Source: Flavobacteriaceae bacterium (GTDB lineage Bacteria > Bacteroidota > Bacteroidia > Flavobacteriales > Flavobacteriaceae). From it: a stretch of 64,000 nucleotides of DNA. The notes under the pieces were generated by a model. The model did no database searches, had not been told where the DNA came from, and saw only the letters and a list, made by a program, of their open reading frames with translations. The position numbers and the translations under genes were made by a program. Shown piece after piece: positions 18,718-27,889 of the stretch; position 1 is the stretch's first letter; every line of letters starts with the position of its first letter. The DNA is taken from assembly GCA_025800395.1 (NCBI GenBank), contig JAOXRU010000618.1, positions 1 through 64,000 on the forward strand. The letters run 5' to 3'.

Positions 18718-20070
18718 ATGAGTACAAATTTGATACAAAAATACAATGTAGCAGGACCTCGATACACCAGCTATCCAACCGTACCTTATTGGGATGTGGA
18801 TGCTTTTAGCAGAGAGGCTTGGGAACAAACCTGTTTGCGAGGCTTTCAAGAAAGCAACAAACAAGAAGGAATTAGTATTTATATTCATCTCCCATTTTGT
18901 GAAAGCTTGTGTACCTTTTGTGGATGTCACAAACGAATCACCAAACAACACAAAGTGGAAACCCCTTATATAGATGCCATATTGAAGGAATGGAAACTCT
19001 ATGTAGATCTTTTTGGAGAACGCCCAATTATCAAAGAACTCCATTTGGGAGGAGGAACGCCAACATTCTTTAGTCCAGAAAATCTTAAAAAAATGTTGGA
19101 AGGCATATATGCTCCATCGGAACTGCATACGGATAAAGAATTTAGTTTCGAAGGACATCCCAACAATACGACAAAAGAACATTTACAAACCTTATATGAT
19201 TTGGGTTTTACCAGAGTCAGTTTTGGGGTACAGGATTATAGTCCAAACGTGCAAAAAGCCATTAATAGAATACAAGCTTTTGAAAATGTAGAGCGAGTTA
19301 CCAAATGGTCTCGGGAAATTGGTTATGAATCTATTAGCCACGATTTGGTTTTTGGTCTACCACATCAAACCCAGAAAGATGTGGAATATACCATAGATAA
19401 AACGCGCGAATTACAACCCGACAGATTGGCTTTTTACAGTTATGCACACGTTCCTTGGATAAAAGGCAATGGGCAAAGAGGATTTAGCGAAGCCGATTTA
19501 CCAAATCCAGATGAAAAAAGAGCCATGTATGAGTTTGGTAAAAAACACTTGTCGCAAGTAGGATATGAAGAAATAGGAATGGATCATTTTGCCCTAGAAC
19601 ACGATAGTATGTATATCAGTATGCAAAAAAGAAATTTGCATCGAAACTTTATGGGGTATACTGCCTCCAAAACCCAAGTAATGGTAGGCTTAGGAGTTTC
19701 TTCTATCAGCGATAGCTGGTGGAGTTTTGCGCAGAATACCAAAAACTTTCAAGAGTATTATGATTTATTAGAGAAGGAGAAAATACCAGTAGTAAAAGGA
19801 CATATACTTAGCCCAGAAGATCTTGTTGTAAGAAAGCATATCCTAGATTTGATGTGTCATTTACAAACAGATCGATCTTCATTGATGGGCAAAGAGCAAA
19901 TCATAGATCGTTTGGGGGAATTTGTACAAGATGGTTTGTTGGAAATCACACCCAAACAAATTGTGGTAACCGAAGCAGGAAGACCCTTTGTGCGAAACAT
20001 CTGTATGGCATTTGACTTGCTTTTGCAAAGAAACAAACCAGATACCCAATTGTTTTCAATGACCATCTAA
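18718..20070 (+). CDS. hemN: oxygen-independent coproporphyrinogen III oxidase
   Basis: A 450-aa radical SAM enzyme converting coproporphyrinogen III to protoporphyrinogen IX in heme synthesis. The 4Fe-4S binding CxxxCxxC is C61, C65, C68 with C70 next (LPFCESLCTFCGC). The N-terminal YNVAGPRYTSYPT and the segment HLGGGTPTF are typical of true HemN rather than HemW. The reading frame opens at 18661, but the first 19 codons overlap the TATCTTTG promoter box and do not resemble the family, so ATG 18718 is chosen. A monocistronic unit is likely. Being oxygen-independent, it suggests heme synthesis under low oxygen. Confidence 0.95.
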   Translation: MSTNLIQKYNVAGPRYTSYPTVPYWDVDAFSREAWEQTCLRGFQESNKQEGISIYIHLPFCESLCTFCGCHKRITKQHKVETPYIDAILKEWKLYVDLFGERPIIKELHLGGGTPTFFSPENLKKMLEGIYAPSELHTDKEFSFEGHPNNTTKEHLQTLYDLGFTRVSFGVQDYSPNVQKAINRIQAFENVERVTKWSREIGYESISHDLVFGLPHQTQKDVEYTIDKTRELQPDRLAFYSYAHVPWIKGNGQRGFSEADLPNPDEKRAMYEFGKKHLSQVGYEEIGMDHFALEHDSMYISMQKRNLHRNFMGYTASKTQVMVGLGVSSISDSWWSFAQNTKNFQEYYDLLEKEKIPVVKGHILSPEDLVVRKHILDLMCHLQTDRSSLMGKEQIIDRLGEFVQDGLLEITPKQIVVTEAGRPFVRNICMAFDLLLQRNKPDTQLFSMTI

Positions 20071-20073
20071 ACA

Positions 20074-20100
20074 AAAAAACCGTCTACAAAAAGTAGACGG
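20074..20100 (-). terminator. rho-independent terminator of the patatin gene
   Basis: An 8-bp stem CCGTCTAC / GTAGACGG (20080-20087 and 20093-20100) with a 5-nt loop. On the minus strand it is followed by a run of T, so it serves the gene ending at 20238. Confidence 0.8.
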
Positions 20101-20237
20101 CTATTAAAATAGATAGGTGTTGTGGCTAAAAAGTCTCCAAGCTAGGTAGCAAGTCTTTAATGCGCTACTTCGTTTGGATATCATATATAGTGTTAATGCA
20201 TAAATGTAGTCGGTTTATGTCCGATTTCCTTACAGTA

Positions 20238-21146
20238 TTATTCCAAATGGACAAGAGGGGTACTGTCCTGATCTTTCTTTTTTGCGTAGTGATACCCTTT
20301 TTGCCACCAATTTTGCATCTTTTCTTTTTGGAATATCAACGAATTCATAGTGAGTACCGTAGGAGTATAATAGAGATTGATAATAGCATCTTGATGGTTG
20401 GCAACAAATTTTCCAATTCTAATATTTTGATGCTCGATACGATCCAACATAAAAGAAAACATATTGGTAATAAGGTCAAAAGCGTTATTTGACGGCATTC
20501 TATTCAAATGGGTAATTTCGGTTTGCAGTACAATAGCATCGATCTCTTTTGCCCCTCTCTTGATAGCTTCTTCTATAGGTATGATGCTACCCAAACCGCC
20601 ATCAGCATATTCACAACCATTTTTCCTTGCCAAAGACATAAATGGGGTATAGTTGCACGAAATCCAAACCCATTCACAAAAATCTTCATAACTACAATCA
20701 TTGATGCTCTTGTATTCCACGTGATTTTGTGACAAATTGGAAACGGTCACCACGATTTCGGATACGCCTTTTTGCAAAATTTCAAACTCTTCTCGGCTGA
20801 TAGATCTTTTTATAAGATCGAGTAATGCCCTGCTTTCTCCAAAGGTTTTGCTGCCCTTCAAAAAGTTTTTGAGAACATTCCAATGGTGAATTTGTATATG
20901 GGATCTACCGTATTTGTTTTTGATTTTAAACGGACACAAATCAAATATTTGCTCTTGGTTTACCGAGGTGTAAATCTGTTTAATTTTATCTATTTTCCCC
21001 AACGCCAAATGTGTCAGGAGCAAACTTCCCGTAGAAGTGCCTAAAAACAAATCATATTCTTTTTTTAAATCCTCTATTAGAAATTGGGCCACACCGCCGG
21101 CAAAGGCTCCTTTACTGCCGCCACCGCTTATAACTAATGCTTTCAT
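20238..21146 (-). CDS. patatin-like phospholipase
   Basis: A 302-aa lipid acyl hydrolase of the patatin family. It has the oxyanion-hole motif SGGGSKGAFAGG at residues 6-17, the nucleophile elbow GTSTG (Ser of the Ser-Asp dyad, near residue 38) and the catalytic Asp in ADGGLG (near residue 180). There is no signal peptide, so it is expected in the cytoplasm or at the inner membrane face. Length and motif order are normal for a stand-alone bacterial patatin. It is monocistronic on the minus strand with its own terminator about 140 bp downstream. The substrate cannot be told from sequence. Confidence 0.9.
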   Translation of the reverse strand: MKALVISGGGSKGAFAGGVAQFLIEDLKKEYDLFLGTSTGSLLLTHLALGKIDKIKQIYTSVNQEQIFDLCPFKIKNKYGRSHIQIHHWNVLKNFLKGSKTFGESRALLDLIKRSISREEFEILQKGVSEIVVTVSNLSQNHVEYKSINDCSYEDFCEWVWISCNYTPFMSLARKNGCEYADGGLGSIIPIEEAIKRGAKEIDAIVLQTEITHLNRMPSNNAFDLITNMFSFMLDRIEHQNIRIGKFVANHQDAIINLYYTPTVLTMNSLIFQKEKMQNWWQKGYHYAKKKDQDSTPLVHLE

Positions 21147-21229
21147 TTACTTGTTATTGTACTAAATATTTTGTTTTCTGATTCTAAAAATACATTTTTT
21201 TTGTTGGTTTATTATTTGAAAAAATGGAA

Positions 21230-21331
21230 CTATCGAACTATCCCTAGTTTTTTTTCAATGTAAAAGACCTTGAGGTAAAAAACACCAATCAACAAGAGCG
21301 CAACGCCTATGCCAACATTTGTAGATTCCAT
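21230..21331 (-). CDS. possible 33-aa membrane peptide
   Basis: A small open frame in the 407-bp gap between the patatin and aminopeptidase genes. It starts MESTNVGIGVALLLIGVFYL, continues with KVFYIEKKLGIVR and stops with TAG. One hydrophobic helix (about residues 6-25) is followed by a basic tail, the shape of many bacterial single-pass small proteins. No clear promoter or ribosome site is seen; TATATTTA just upstream is a near miss to TAnnTTTG. I do not recognise a family. The rest of the gap shows nothing. Confidence 0.3.
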   Translation of the reverse strand: MESTNVGIGVALLLIGVFYLKVFYIEKKLGIVR

Positions 21332-21553
21332 TAAATATACTGAGCTTTGGCGTTGGTAACATAAGACAGAAATTTGATTATTTCATTTGGCTGGAAAGAG
21401 AAGGAATAGAATCCGAGTTTAAAAAATGCCAATGAATATCAAATACTTGGATATCTGAACTGGAGGAGATTATATATCTAGAAATATTAGATTTCTTCCG
21501 TACAAATAGTTTTGACAAGTAAACAGATTGTATATTGTAGTTTACTGCGCATA

Positions 21554-23689
21554 TCAACTCCCTTCTTTCAAAGCTTTATTGTAGTAGTTTTTTGCTGCAA
21601 AAGACAGCTCCTTTTCTATGAGTGGATACACTTTTCGAATAGCGGTTCTAACCTCTGGCACCTTGCTTAGATTTCTCACTTCGGAGGTAAAACGCCATGC
21701 ATGATGGGTGCATGCTTCTAATATATTTTTGACCGCTCTTGGTCGCCATTGGTTCAATATGCGCAATTGTTCAAAAGCGTACATTCTTTCATAGAAAGGC
21801 TTATCTGCCTCAGTATATCTATCGAGATCGTTTTTCCACGTATCAGAATGTAGGGCGAAATATGAAGCCTCCATTTCGGTTTGCAGCATCAATCTATTCC
21901 AGAGGACACGAAAACCAACATCCTTTTGAAAGCTTGGAAGCTTTCTGGCAAAATCCAATACATCCATTCTTTTTTCATCGAAATTGGTCCAAAGGTTTTG
22001 CAAAGTCTCCCTATGTAATTCATAACTAGGGAATCTAAACAACAGAACATAAGCCTGATAGTAATCCCTATAAGGCGCCAAATATCGAGCTATAGCCTTT
22101 TGTAATTCTAAGTTTTTGTGTGGCAAAAGTCGTTTATAAAGCTTTCTGGCTTCACTATCGAAATTATTAGAAAAAGCATTTATCGCTACATCATAAAACG
22201 GAAAGTAGGAATCCGTTTTCATTCGTTCTATAAACTGTTGGAGAGCTTCTTCAGCTTTTAAATAATCTTTGGCGTACATATGAAGGGCAACTTTTTGAGC
22301 AAGTTGCATATTTTGAATAAAAACACTTTCAGCACTAAAAGTACTTACAATGCTTTCTGTGTTTAATTTGGCGGTATCGAGTTGCTCTTTTTTAAATGTG
22401 TCTAAATTACAATCGCATACGGCTTCCATTTCATCCAAAAAATCGACGACCCGCACATTTTGAAAAGCATAACGCTCCAAATATTTTTTTACGCCTTTTC
22501 TAAAAATAGAGTCTCCAAGCTTATTGCGCAGCACATGTAAGGCCAAAGCGCCTTTTTCATAAAAAACCAGACTAGATGCTGTGCCATTGGTAAGGGCTTT
22601 TAGTGGGGCTATAGATTCCTGATGCTGCAATTTAGATAAGGCTTCCGCTACGCGATATTCGTACTGTTGTTCTCCAAAAATATGGCCTTCGGCCAGCCAC
22701 GAATAAAAGGTGGCAAAACCTTCGTGCAGCCAATGTTCGGAAGATTGGGTCTCGGTTACCAAATCGCCAAACCATTGGTGTGCCAATTCGTGTGCATTTA
22801 CCTGTATGTAGTTTTGATCGTTATAAGCAAGACTGTCCACCACAAAACGATCTGAGAAGATAGTAGTTCCCACATTCTCCATACCAGAATACAAAAAATC
22901 AAAAACAGGGACTTGTTTGTATGTTTGCCAAGGATAGGGCACACCTATATATTCTTCAAAAAAATCAAACATTTCTTTGGTATAGGCATAGGTCGTTTCC
23001 ACTTTGTGTTTGTCTGTAGGATAATAATACAATTGCATGGAAATCCCAGAATTGGATTCTAGGTTTTTTACCAAATACTTCCCGATTACAATTGCTGCCA
23101 AATAGCTACTCATAGGCTGTTGCATGCGGTATACCCATTTGGTGTGTTTCTCGGCTTTGGTGATTTCTTGAAGATTACCATTGGCGATCGCCATATAACC
23201 GTTGGGTGCAATTACACTAAAGTTAAAAACAATTTTGTCGCGCATATCATCTAAGCTCGGAAGCCAATTGCTGGTGTATTTACCCTGGCCTTGGGTCCAT
23301 ACCTGGTTGGGAGCATCGTTTTCCCATCCTACAAAGTACATGCACTTTTTTGGAGCGGTTTTGTATTGAATGTCAAAGTTGTAGGTTTTGTTTTTTCGAA
23401 ATTTTCCCAAAAAGAGAATTTTATCTTTTTGCAGCTGCATCCTTTTTTTTTTGGGAGCGCTTATCCATTTTACCCAATCAAAGTTTTTGGCATCTAAAAA
23501 TACCGTATCGCTAAATTTTAGCATCGTAAACTGTATACGAAGCTTTCCTTCTACGCTCTTTTCTTCAGGCTGGATAAGAAGTTTCGCATCTATTTTTTTA
23601 AAATCAACAGCTTGTTGCTCTTGTGCCCAAAGACAACTAGATGACAGTACTAGAAAAAACATAAAAAATATCGGATAAGCCTTCCTCAT
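21554..23689 (-). CDS. M1 family zinc metallo-aminopeptidase
   Basis: A 711-aa exported peptidase. A signal peptide covers about residues 1-22. The zinc site HELAH is H300-H304 with the third ligand E323 (WLHEGFATFYSW), and the exopeptidase signature GMEN is at 269-272. Family M1 enzymes remove N-terminal residues from peptides; an exported one in a marine Bacteroidota probably works in the periplasm or outside on peptides used as nutrients. The C-terminal 350 residues are helical, as usual. A near-consensus TATCTTTC lies about 40 nt upstream (23725-23732, minus). The neighbours give no operon context. Confidence 0.92.
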   Translation of the reverse strand: MRKAYPIFFMFFLVLSSSCLWAQEQQAVDFKKIDAKLLIQPEEKSVEGKLRIQFTMLKFSDTVFLDAKNFDWVKWISAPKKKRMQLQKDKILFLGKFRKNKTYNFDIQYKTAPKKCMYFVGWENDAPNQVWTQGQGKYTSNWLPSLDDMRDKIVFNFSVIAPNGYMAIANGNLQEITKAEKHTKWVYRMQQPMSSYLAAIVIGKYLVKNLESNSGISMQLYYYPTDKHKVETTYAYTKEMFDFFEEYIGVPYPWQTYKQVPVFDFLYSGMENVGTTIFSDRFVVDSLAYNDQNYIQVNAHELAHQWFGDLVTETQSSEHWLHEGFATFYSWLAEGHIFGEQQYEYRVAEALSKLQHQESIAPLKALTNGTASSLVFYEKGALALHVLRNKLGDSIFRKGVKKYLERYAFQNVRVVDFLDEMEAVCDCNLDTFKKEQLDTAKLNTESIVSTFSAESVFIQNMQLAQKVALHMYAKDYLKAEEALQQFIERMKTDSYFPFYDVAINAFSNNFDSEARKLYKRLLPHKNLELQKAIARYLAPYRDYYQAYVLLFRFPSYELHRETLQNLWTNFDEKRMDVLDFARKLPSFQKDVGFRVLWNRLMLQTEMEASYFALHSDTWKNDLDRYTEADKPFYERMYAFEQLRILNQWRPRAVKNILEACTHHAWRFTSEVRNLSKVPEVRTAIRKVYPLIEKELSFAAKNYYNKALKEGS

Positions 23690-23815
23690 AGTATATGAAA
23701 AATAATGATTTGTAAAACCTTTTGGAAAGATAAAAAAATATGAAGTTGCAACAATGCGATGCTTATCTTATTTTTGAGAGAAATATTTATGAACTTGTTA
23801 ATCTAATACATCCAT

Positions 23816-25915
23816 TTGCAGAAGCTTCAAACATCTATAGTATATTTAAAAGGCGTTGGTCCCCAACGTGCGGACTTGCTCAAAAAAGAATTGGGCATCT
23901 TTACCTATATGGATTTATTGAATTTTTTCCCTTTTCGATATATAGACAAATCCAAATACTATACGATACAACAACTATACGACAGCAATACCGAAGTACA
24001 AATTATCGGGCAAATCACACAAATTCAGACATTAGGAAAGGGAAGAGGCAAACGCTTGGTAGCTACTTTTGAAGATGGAAGTGGAAGTATGGATCTGGTG
24101 TGGTTTCGCAATTATAAATGGATACAAGAAAAGCTCAAAATGCGTACCTCTTATGTGGTATTTGGAAAAACCAATAGGGTGCAAGGACGCTATTCGATGC
24201 CACATCCAGAAATGGAATTGGAAAGTGTCCATAAGGAAAAAATAAATGTACCATTGCAGCCAGTATATTCTTCTACCGAAAAATTACAGCGATCGGGTTT
24301 GGGAAATAGGGTCATGAACAAAATGATGCTACAGCTCTTTGAAGAAATAGGGAAGGAGTTTTTAGAGACTTTGCCCCAATATTGGATGGATCGCATGCAA
24401 CTCATGCCAAAACGAGAAGCTTTGTTTAATATACATTTCCCTCAAAATCAAGAATTACTGGTAAAGGCGCAATATCGATTAAAATTTGAAGAGTTGTTTT
24501 ATATTCAATTACAGCTCGTTATCAAAAATGCGCAGCACAAAGCCAAAGTAAAGGGGCATTATTTTGAAAAAGTAGGGGAATTATTCAACGAATTTTATGA
24601 AACCCATTTGCCTTTTCCACTCACTGGTGCCCAAAAACGGGTGGTGAAGGAATTGCGACAAGATATGGGAACCAAAGCGCAAATGAATCGCCTCTTGCAA
24701 GGGGATGTTGGCAGTGGAAAAACCATAGTAGCGGTATTGGCCATGTTGTTGGCATTGGATAATGGTTTTCAGGCTTGCTTGGTAGCGCCAACAGAAATAT
24801 TGGCACAACAGCATTATGAAGGTATTAAAGAATTGTTGGCGCCTTTATCAATTGATCTTGCTTTACTCACTGGCTCTACCAAAGCCAAGGAAAGAAAAGG
24901 CATGTTTGAAGATTTGTTAGATGGAGAGTTAACAATACTCATAGGAACTCACGCTATACTAGAAGACAAAGTACAGTTTAAAAACCTTGGTTTGGCAATA
25001 ATCGATGAGCAACACCGATTTGGAGTAGCCCAAAGGGCAAAACTTTGGTTCAAAAATACCATCCCGCCACATATTTTGGTAATGACGGCTACACCCATAC
25101 CCCGTACATTGGCTATGAGCGTGTATGGAGATTTGGATGTATCGGTTATCGATGAATTACCTCCGGGTAGAAAACCTGTAACTACGGTGCATAGATATGA
25201 CAGCAATCGTTTAAAAGTCATGGCCTTTATGCGAGATGAAATTGCAAAAGGGAGGCAAGTCTATATTGTATATCCGCTTATCGAAGAAAGTGAAAAGATG
25301 GATTATAAAGACCTCATGGATGGGTATACAAGTATTGAGCGTGAATTTCCAAAGCCAAAATACCAGATTTCTATAGTACATGGAAAGATGAAACCAGAGG
25401 ACAAAGATTATGAAATGCAACGCTTTGTAAATGGAGAAACACAAATAATGGTGGCTACCACAGTAATTGAAGTGGGGGTGAATGTTCCCAATGCTTCGGT
25501 GATGGTGATAGAAAGTGCCGAACGTTTTGGATTGTCTCAATTGCATCAATTGAGGGGGAGAGTAGGAAGAGGTGCCGAACAATCCTTTTGTATTCTCATG
25601 ACTAGTTTTAAACTGAGCAACGATAGTAAAACCAGATTGGAAACCATGGTGACTACAAACGATGGTTTTGAAATTGCAGAAGTAGATCTCAAACTGCGTG
25701 GTCCAGGTGATGTCATGGGAACCCAACAAAGCGGTGTATTACAACTAAAAATAGCGGATGTGATCAAAGACAACCATTTACTCAAAGCAGCAAGACATTA
25801 TGCTATAGAGTTGCTAAAAAGTGATCCAAAGCTAGAACAAGAAAAACATGCTATTATCAAATACACCTACCAACAATTGGTACAGCACAAAAACATTTGG
25901 AATTATATTTCCTGA
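23816..25915 (+). CDS. recG: ATP-dependent DNA helicase RecG
   Basis: A 699-aa helicase that remodels branched DNA (Holliday junctions, stalled forks). It has an N-terminal wedge/OB region (about 1-200), Walker A GDVGSGKT (near 280-290), Walker B DEQH (IIDEQHRFG), MTATPIPRTLAM, and the C-terminal helicase motif QLRGRVGRG. The start is TTG at 23816: the frame has a stop at 23804 and no ATG between, while family proteins begin with about this much sequence before YLKGVGPQRADLL. The next ATG (MDLLNFFPF) would cut into the conserved region. A GGATAAG/CTTATCC pair follows the stop, without a T run. Confidence 0.94.
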   Translation: MQKLQTSIVYLKGVGPQRADLLKKELGIFTYMDLLNFFPFRYIDKSKYYTIQQLYDSNTEVQIIGQITQIQTLGKGRGKRLVATFEDGSGSMDLVWFRNYKWIQEKLKMRTSYVVFGKTNRVQGRYSMPHPEMELESVHKEKINVPLQPVYSSTEKLQRSGLGNRVMNKMMLQLFEEIGKEFLETLPQYWMDRMQLMPKREALFNIHFPQNQELLVKAQYRLKFEELFYIQLQLVIKNAQHKAKVKGHYFEKVGELFNEFYETHLPFPLTGAQKRVVKELRQDMGTKAQMNRLLQGDVGSGKTIVAVLAMLLALDNGFQACLVAPTEILAQQHYEGIKELLAPLSIDLALLTGSTKAKERKGMFEDLLDGELTILIGTHAILEDKVQFKNLGLAIIDEQHRFGVAQRAKLWFKNTIPPHILVMTATPIPRTLAMSVYGDLDVSVIDELPPGRKPVTTVHRYDSNRLKVMAFMRDEIAKGRQVYIVYPLIEESEKMDYKDLMDGYTSIEREFPKPKYQISIVHGKMKPEDKDYEMQRFVNGETQIMVATTVIEVGVNVPNASVMVIESAERFGLSQLHQLRGRVGRGAEQSFCILMTSFKLSNDSKTRLETMVTTNDGFEIAEVDLKLRGPGDVMGTQQSGVLQLKIADVIKDNHLLKAARHYAIELLKSDPKLEQEKHAIIKYTYQQLVQHKNIWNYIS

Positions 25916-26118
25916 TGGATAAGGAATAAATTTGGGTCAAAAAGACATGCTTATCCAGATGGCTAAGCGATACTCCAACCAATAATTGCAGCCATAAATT
26001 ACTTTCGGAAATTTTCAATAATCTTTATTAGATATTCTTTCGTATATATAACACCACTATGCATAACCACTAAGGGAAGATAAACTAGCTGTGCAAACAG
26101 CATAATGAAAATGAAAAG

Positions 26119-26886
26119 GTGGGGAATATTGCTGATGCTGCTTTATGTGATCTATATGTAGGTGTAGGCGCAGGCAGAAAACTAATGCGAGAGATGCACG
26201 CTGCAAAAAAGTCGATACGTATTGTGTCGCCTTATATATCAGAAGAATTGATAGATGTCTTGTTGTTAATAGAGAAACCAGACTTGGAAATATCGCTCTA
26301 TTCCATGGGGAGCAAAAACTTGTATTATGGTAAAGGGGATACAGCCATAAAAAAACTCATTGTACAAGAACAACAGTTAGACGAAACGGCACAAAAAACA
26401 CGTAACCAATGGATACGCTGGTTGAGAAGAAGTTATTGGATACAACTTATTGGATTTATGCTTTGGGTTGCTGTTTTTTGGAAATTAAAAGATTTACAAT
26501 GGTTGCTTGCTTTGTGGATTTTTCCATGTGGTGGTATATTTCAACTGTTGCTTTGGATTAAAATAGTAAAAAAAACGATCTATAATTATCATTATAAAAA
26601 AAGATTCCCATTTACGATTTTCTTCATGGATGACATCAATTTGAGTCCACATATTTATGTACATAGTAAAATATATATCATAGATGAATCGATAGCATAT
26701 ATAGGCTCGTTAAATCTAACAAAAAATGGTATGGGACTCAACCACGAAACTCGAGTTAGAAGTACAGATGCCAAAGTTGTAAAAGCGCTTTGCAAGAGTA
26801 TAGAGGAATTAGAAGAAGAAATCCCCAATAACCAATTTGATTTGTTGACTTATGTAGCCAACAACTTTGAAGAAGTTCGCAATTGA
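26119..26886 (+). CDS. phospholipase D-like domain protein, 5' end possibly frameshifted
   Basis: The frame gives 255 aa from a GTG start. One HKD motif is clear (VHSKIYIIDESIAYIGS, near residue 180), and the N-terminal half has GAGRKLMREMHAAKKSIRIV and SPYISEELID, typical of a PLD-like fold. Two central hydrophobic segments (about 110-125 and 130-150) suggest membrane insertion. In the +1 frame, ATG 26105 encodes MKMKRWGILLMLLYVIYM and then stops at 26159-26161, exactly where the long frame becomes PLD-like. That leader looks like the real signal anchor, so a one-base change near 26150-26160 may have split it from the body. Single-HKD proteins usually dimerise. The substrate is unknown. Alternative start: ATG 26185. 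Confidence 0.7.
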   Translation: MGNIADAALCDLYVGVGAGRKLMREMHAAKKSIRIVSPYISEELIDVLLLIEKPDLEISLYSMGSKNLYYGKGDTAIKKLIVQEQQLDETAQKTRNQWIRWLRRSYWIQLIGFMLWVAVFWKLKDLQWLLALWIFPCGGIFQLLLWIKIVKKTIYNYHYKKRFPFTIFFMDDINLSPHIYVHSKIYIIDESIAYIGSLNLTKNGMGLNHETRVRSTDAKVVKALCKSIEELEEEIPNNQFDLLTYVANNFEEVRN

Positions 26887-26897
26887 TGTTTTGGCAC

Positions 26898-26924
26898 AAA
26901 AAAACCGTCTAGATTTCTAGACGG
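26898..26924 (-). terminator. rho-independent terminator of the OmpA lipoprotein gene
   Basis: CCGTCTAG(A) at 26905-26913 pairs with (T)CTAGACGG at 26916-26924. On the minus strand it is followed by a T run (26898-26904). The stem resembles the terminator at 20080-20100. Confidence 0.8.
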
Positions 26925-26950
26925 TATATATATTAAAAATAAAAAATATC

Positions 26951-27811
26951 TTATTTGTTGATGGCAGGATCTTTCATGCCTTCTTCTATCATGCCGTAGA
27001 ATTGGTCTAATTTTGGCAAAACTACGATACGCGTACGACGGTTTCTAGCTCTACCTTCTTTAGTATCGTTAGAATCTAGTGGAATATAAGAGCTGCGTCC
27101 GGCTGCAGTCATACGTTGTGGACGAACACCAAAATCATTTTGTAATATTCGCACGATACTAACCGCACGTTTTACACTCAAGTCCCAATTGTCTCGGATC
27201 ACGGCTGTAGAGATACTTCTATCGTCGGTATGACCTTCTACCATAAAGTCAAAATCAGGTTTGTTTTTCACTACCATGGCTACTTTTTCCAATACCTTTT
27301 TGGCTTTGCTGGTTACATTAAAACTGCCTGAAGAAAACAATAATTTATCCGAAATAGAAACATACACTACTCCTTTTTCTACGCTCACTTCTATATCATC
27401 ATCTTCCAAATTTCCCAAAACCCCTTTAAGACTTTGCACCAAAGCCAAGTTTACAGAATCGCGTCTGGTAACAGCATCTTGCAAACGACGAATCGTAAGG
27501 TCTTTTTCTTTTAAACTTTCTAAGGATTTTTCTAGATTTTCTGCTCCTTTTTTTGTTAGGTCCGTAAGGTTACCCATGTTGTTGATCAATACCTGGTTGT
27601 TGTCCTTTAAAAATGCAACTTGGTCTTGTAAGGTTTTCAACTTGGTTTCCACGGTGCCTTTTTCTTCCAGACAGCTGTTGAGTTTAACCGTTGCTGAATT
27701 TAACATGTCGCGGGCTTCTTTTTCTTTAGCTTCCAAATCAGCGTATTTCTTTTGTGAAACACAAGAAACTAAAAATGTGGCACACACTCCTGCCAACAAA
27801 AATCTCTTCAT
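26951..27811 (-). CDS. OmpA family lipoprotein with coiled coil
   Basis: A 286-aa outer-membrane lipoprotein. The lipobox is FLVSC with acylated Cys17; a long coiled coil follows (about 20-125), then an OmpA C-terminal domain (about 145-265) with VEGHTDDRSIST and ARNRRTRIVV, the peptidoglycan-binding signature. The frame opens at 27850 but the start at 27811 (MKRFLLAGVC) gives a proper lipoprotein signal. It probably tethers the outer membrane to the cell wall. It is transcribed alone, with a TAGTTTTG -7 candidate upstream and a strong terminator downstream. Confidence 0.9.
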   Translation of the reverse strand: MKRFLLAGVCATFLVSCVSQKKYADLEAKEKEARDMLNSATVKLNSCLEEKGTVETKLKTLQDQVAFLKDNNQVLINNMGNLTDLTKKGAENLEKSLESLKEKDLTIRRLQDAVTRRDSVNLALVQSLKGVLGNLEDDDIEVSVEKGVVYVSISDKLLFSSGSFNVTSKAKKVLEKVAMVVKNKPDFDFMVEGHTDDRSISTAVIRDNWDLSVKRAVSIVRILQNDFGVRPQRMTAAGRSSYIPLDSNDTKEGRARNRRTRIVVLPKLDQFYGMIEEGMKDPAINK

Positions 27812-27847
27812 AATGATGTTTTTAAATAATTTAGGAACTTCTCTTTT

Positions 27848-27855
27848 CAAAACTA
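27848..27855 (-). promoter_or_regulatory. candidate -7 element of the OmpA lipoprotein gene
   Basis: Minus-strand TAGTTTTG fits TAnnTTTG and lies 36 nt before the start at 27811. No TTG is at the -33 distance. Confidence 0.4.
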
Positions 27856-27889
27856 CGTAAATTGTTTACGATACGGATGTCTAAGTTAG

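Noticed and set aside
25211-25729. 172-codon minus-strand frame
   Set aside because: Antisense shadow inside the conserved helicase part of recG.
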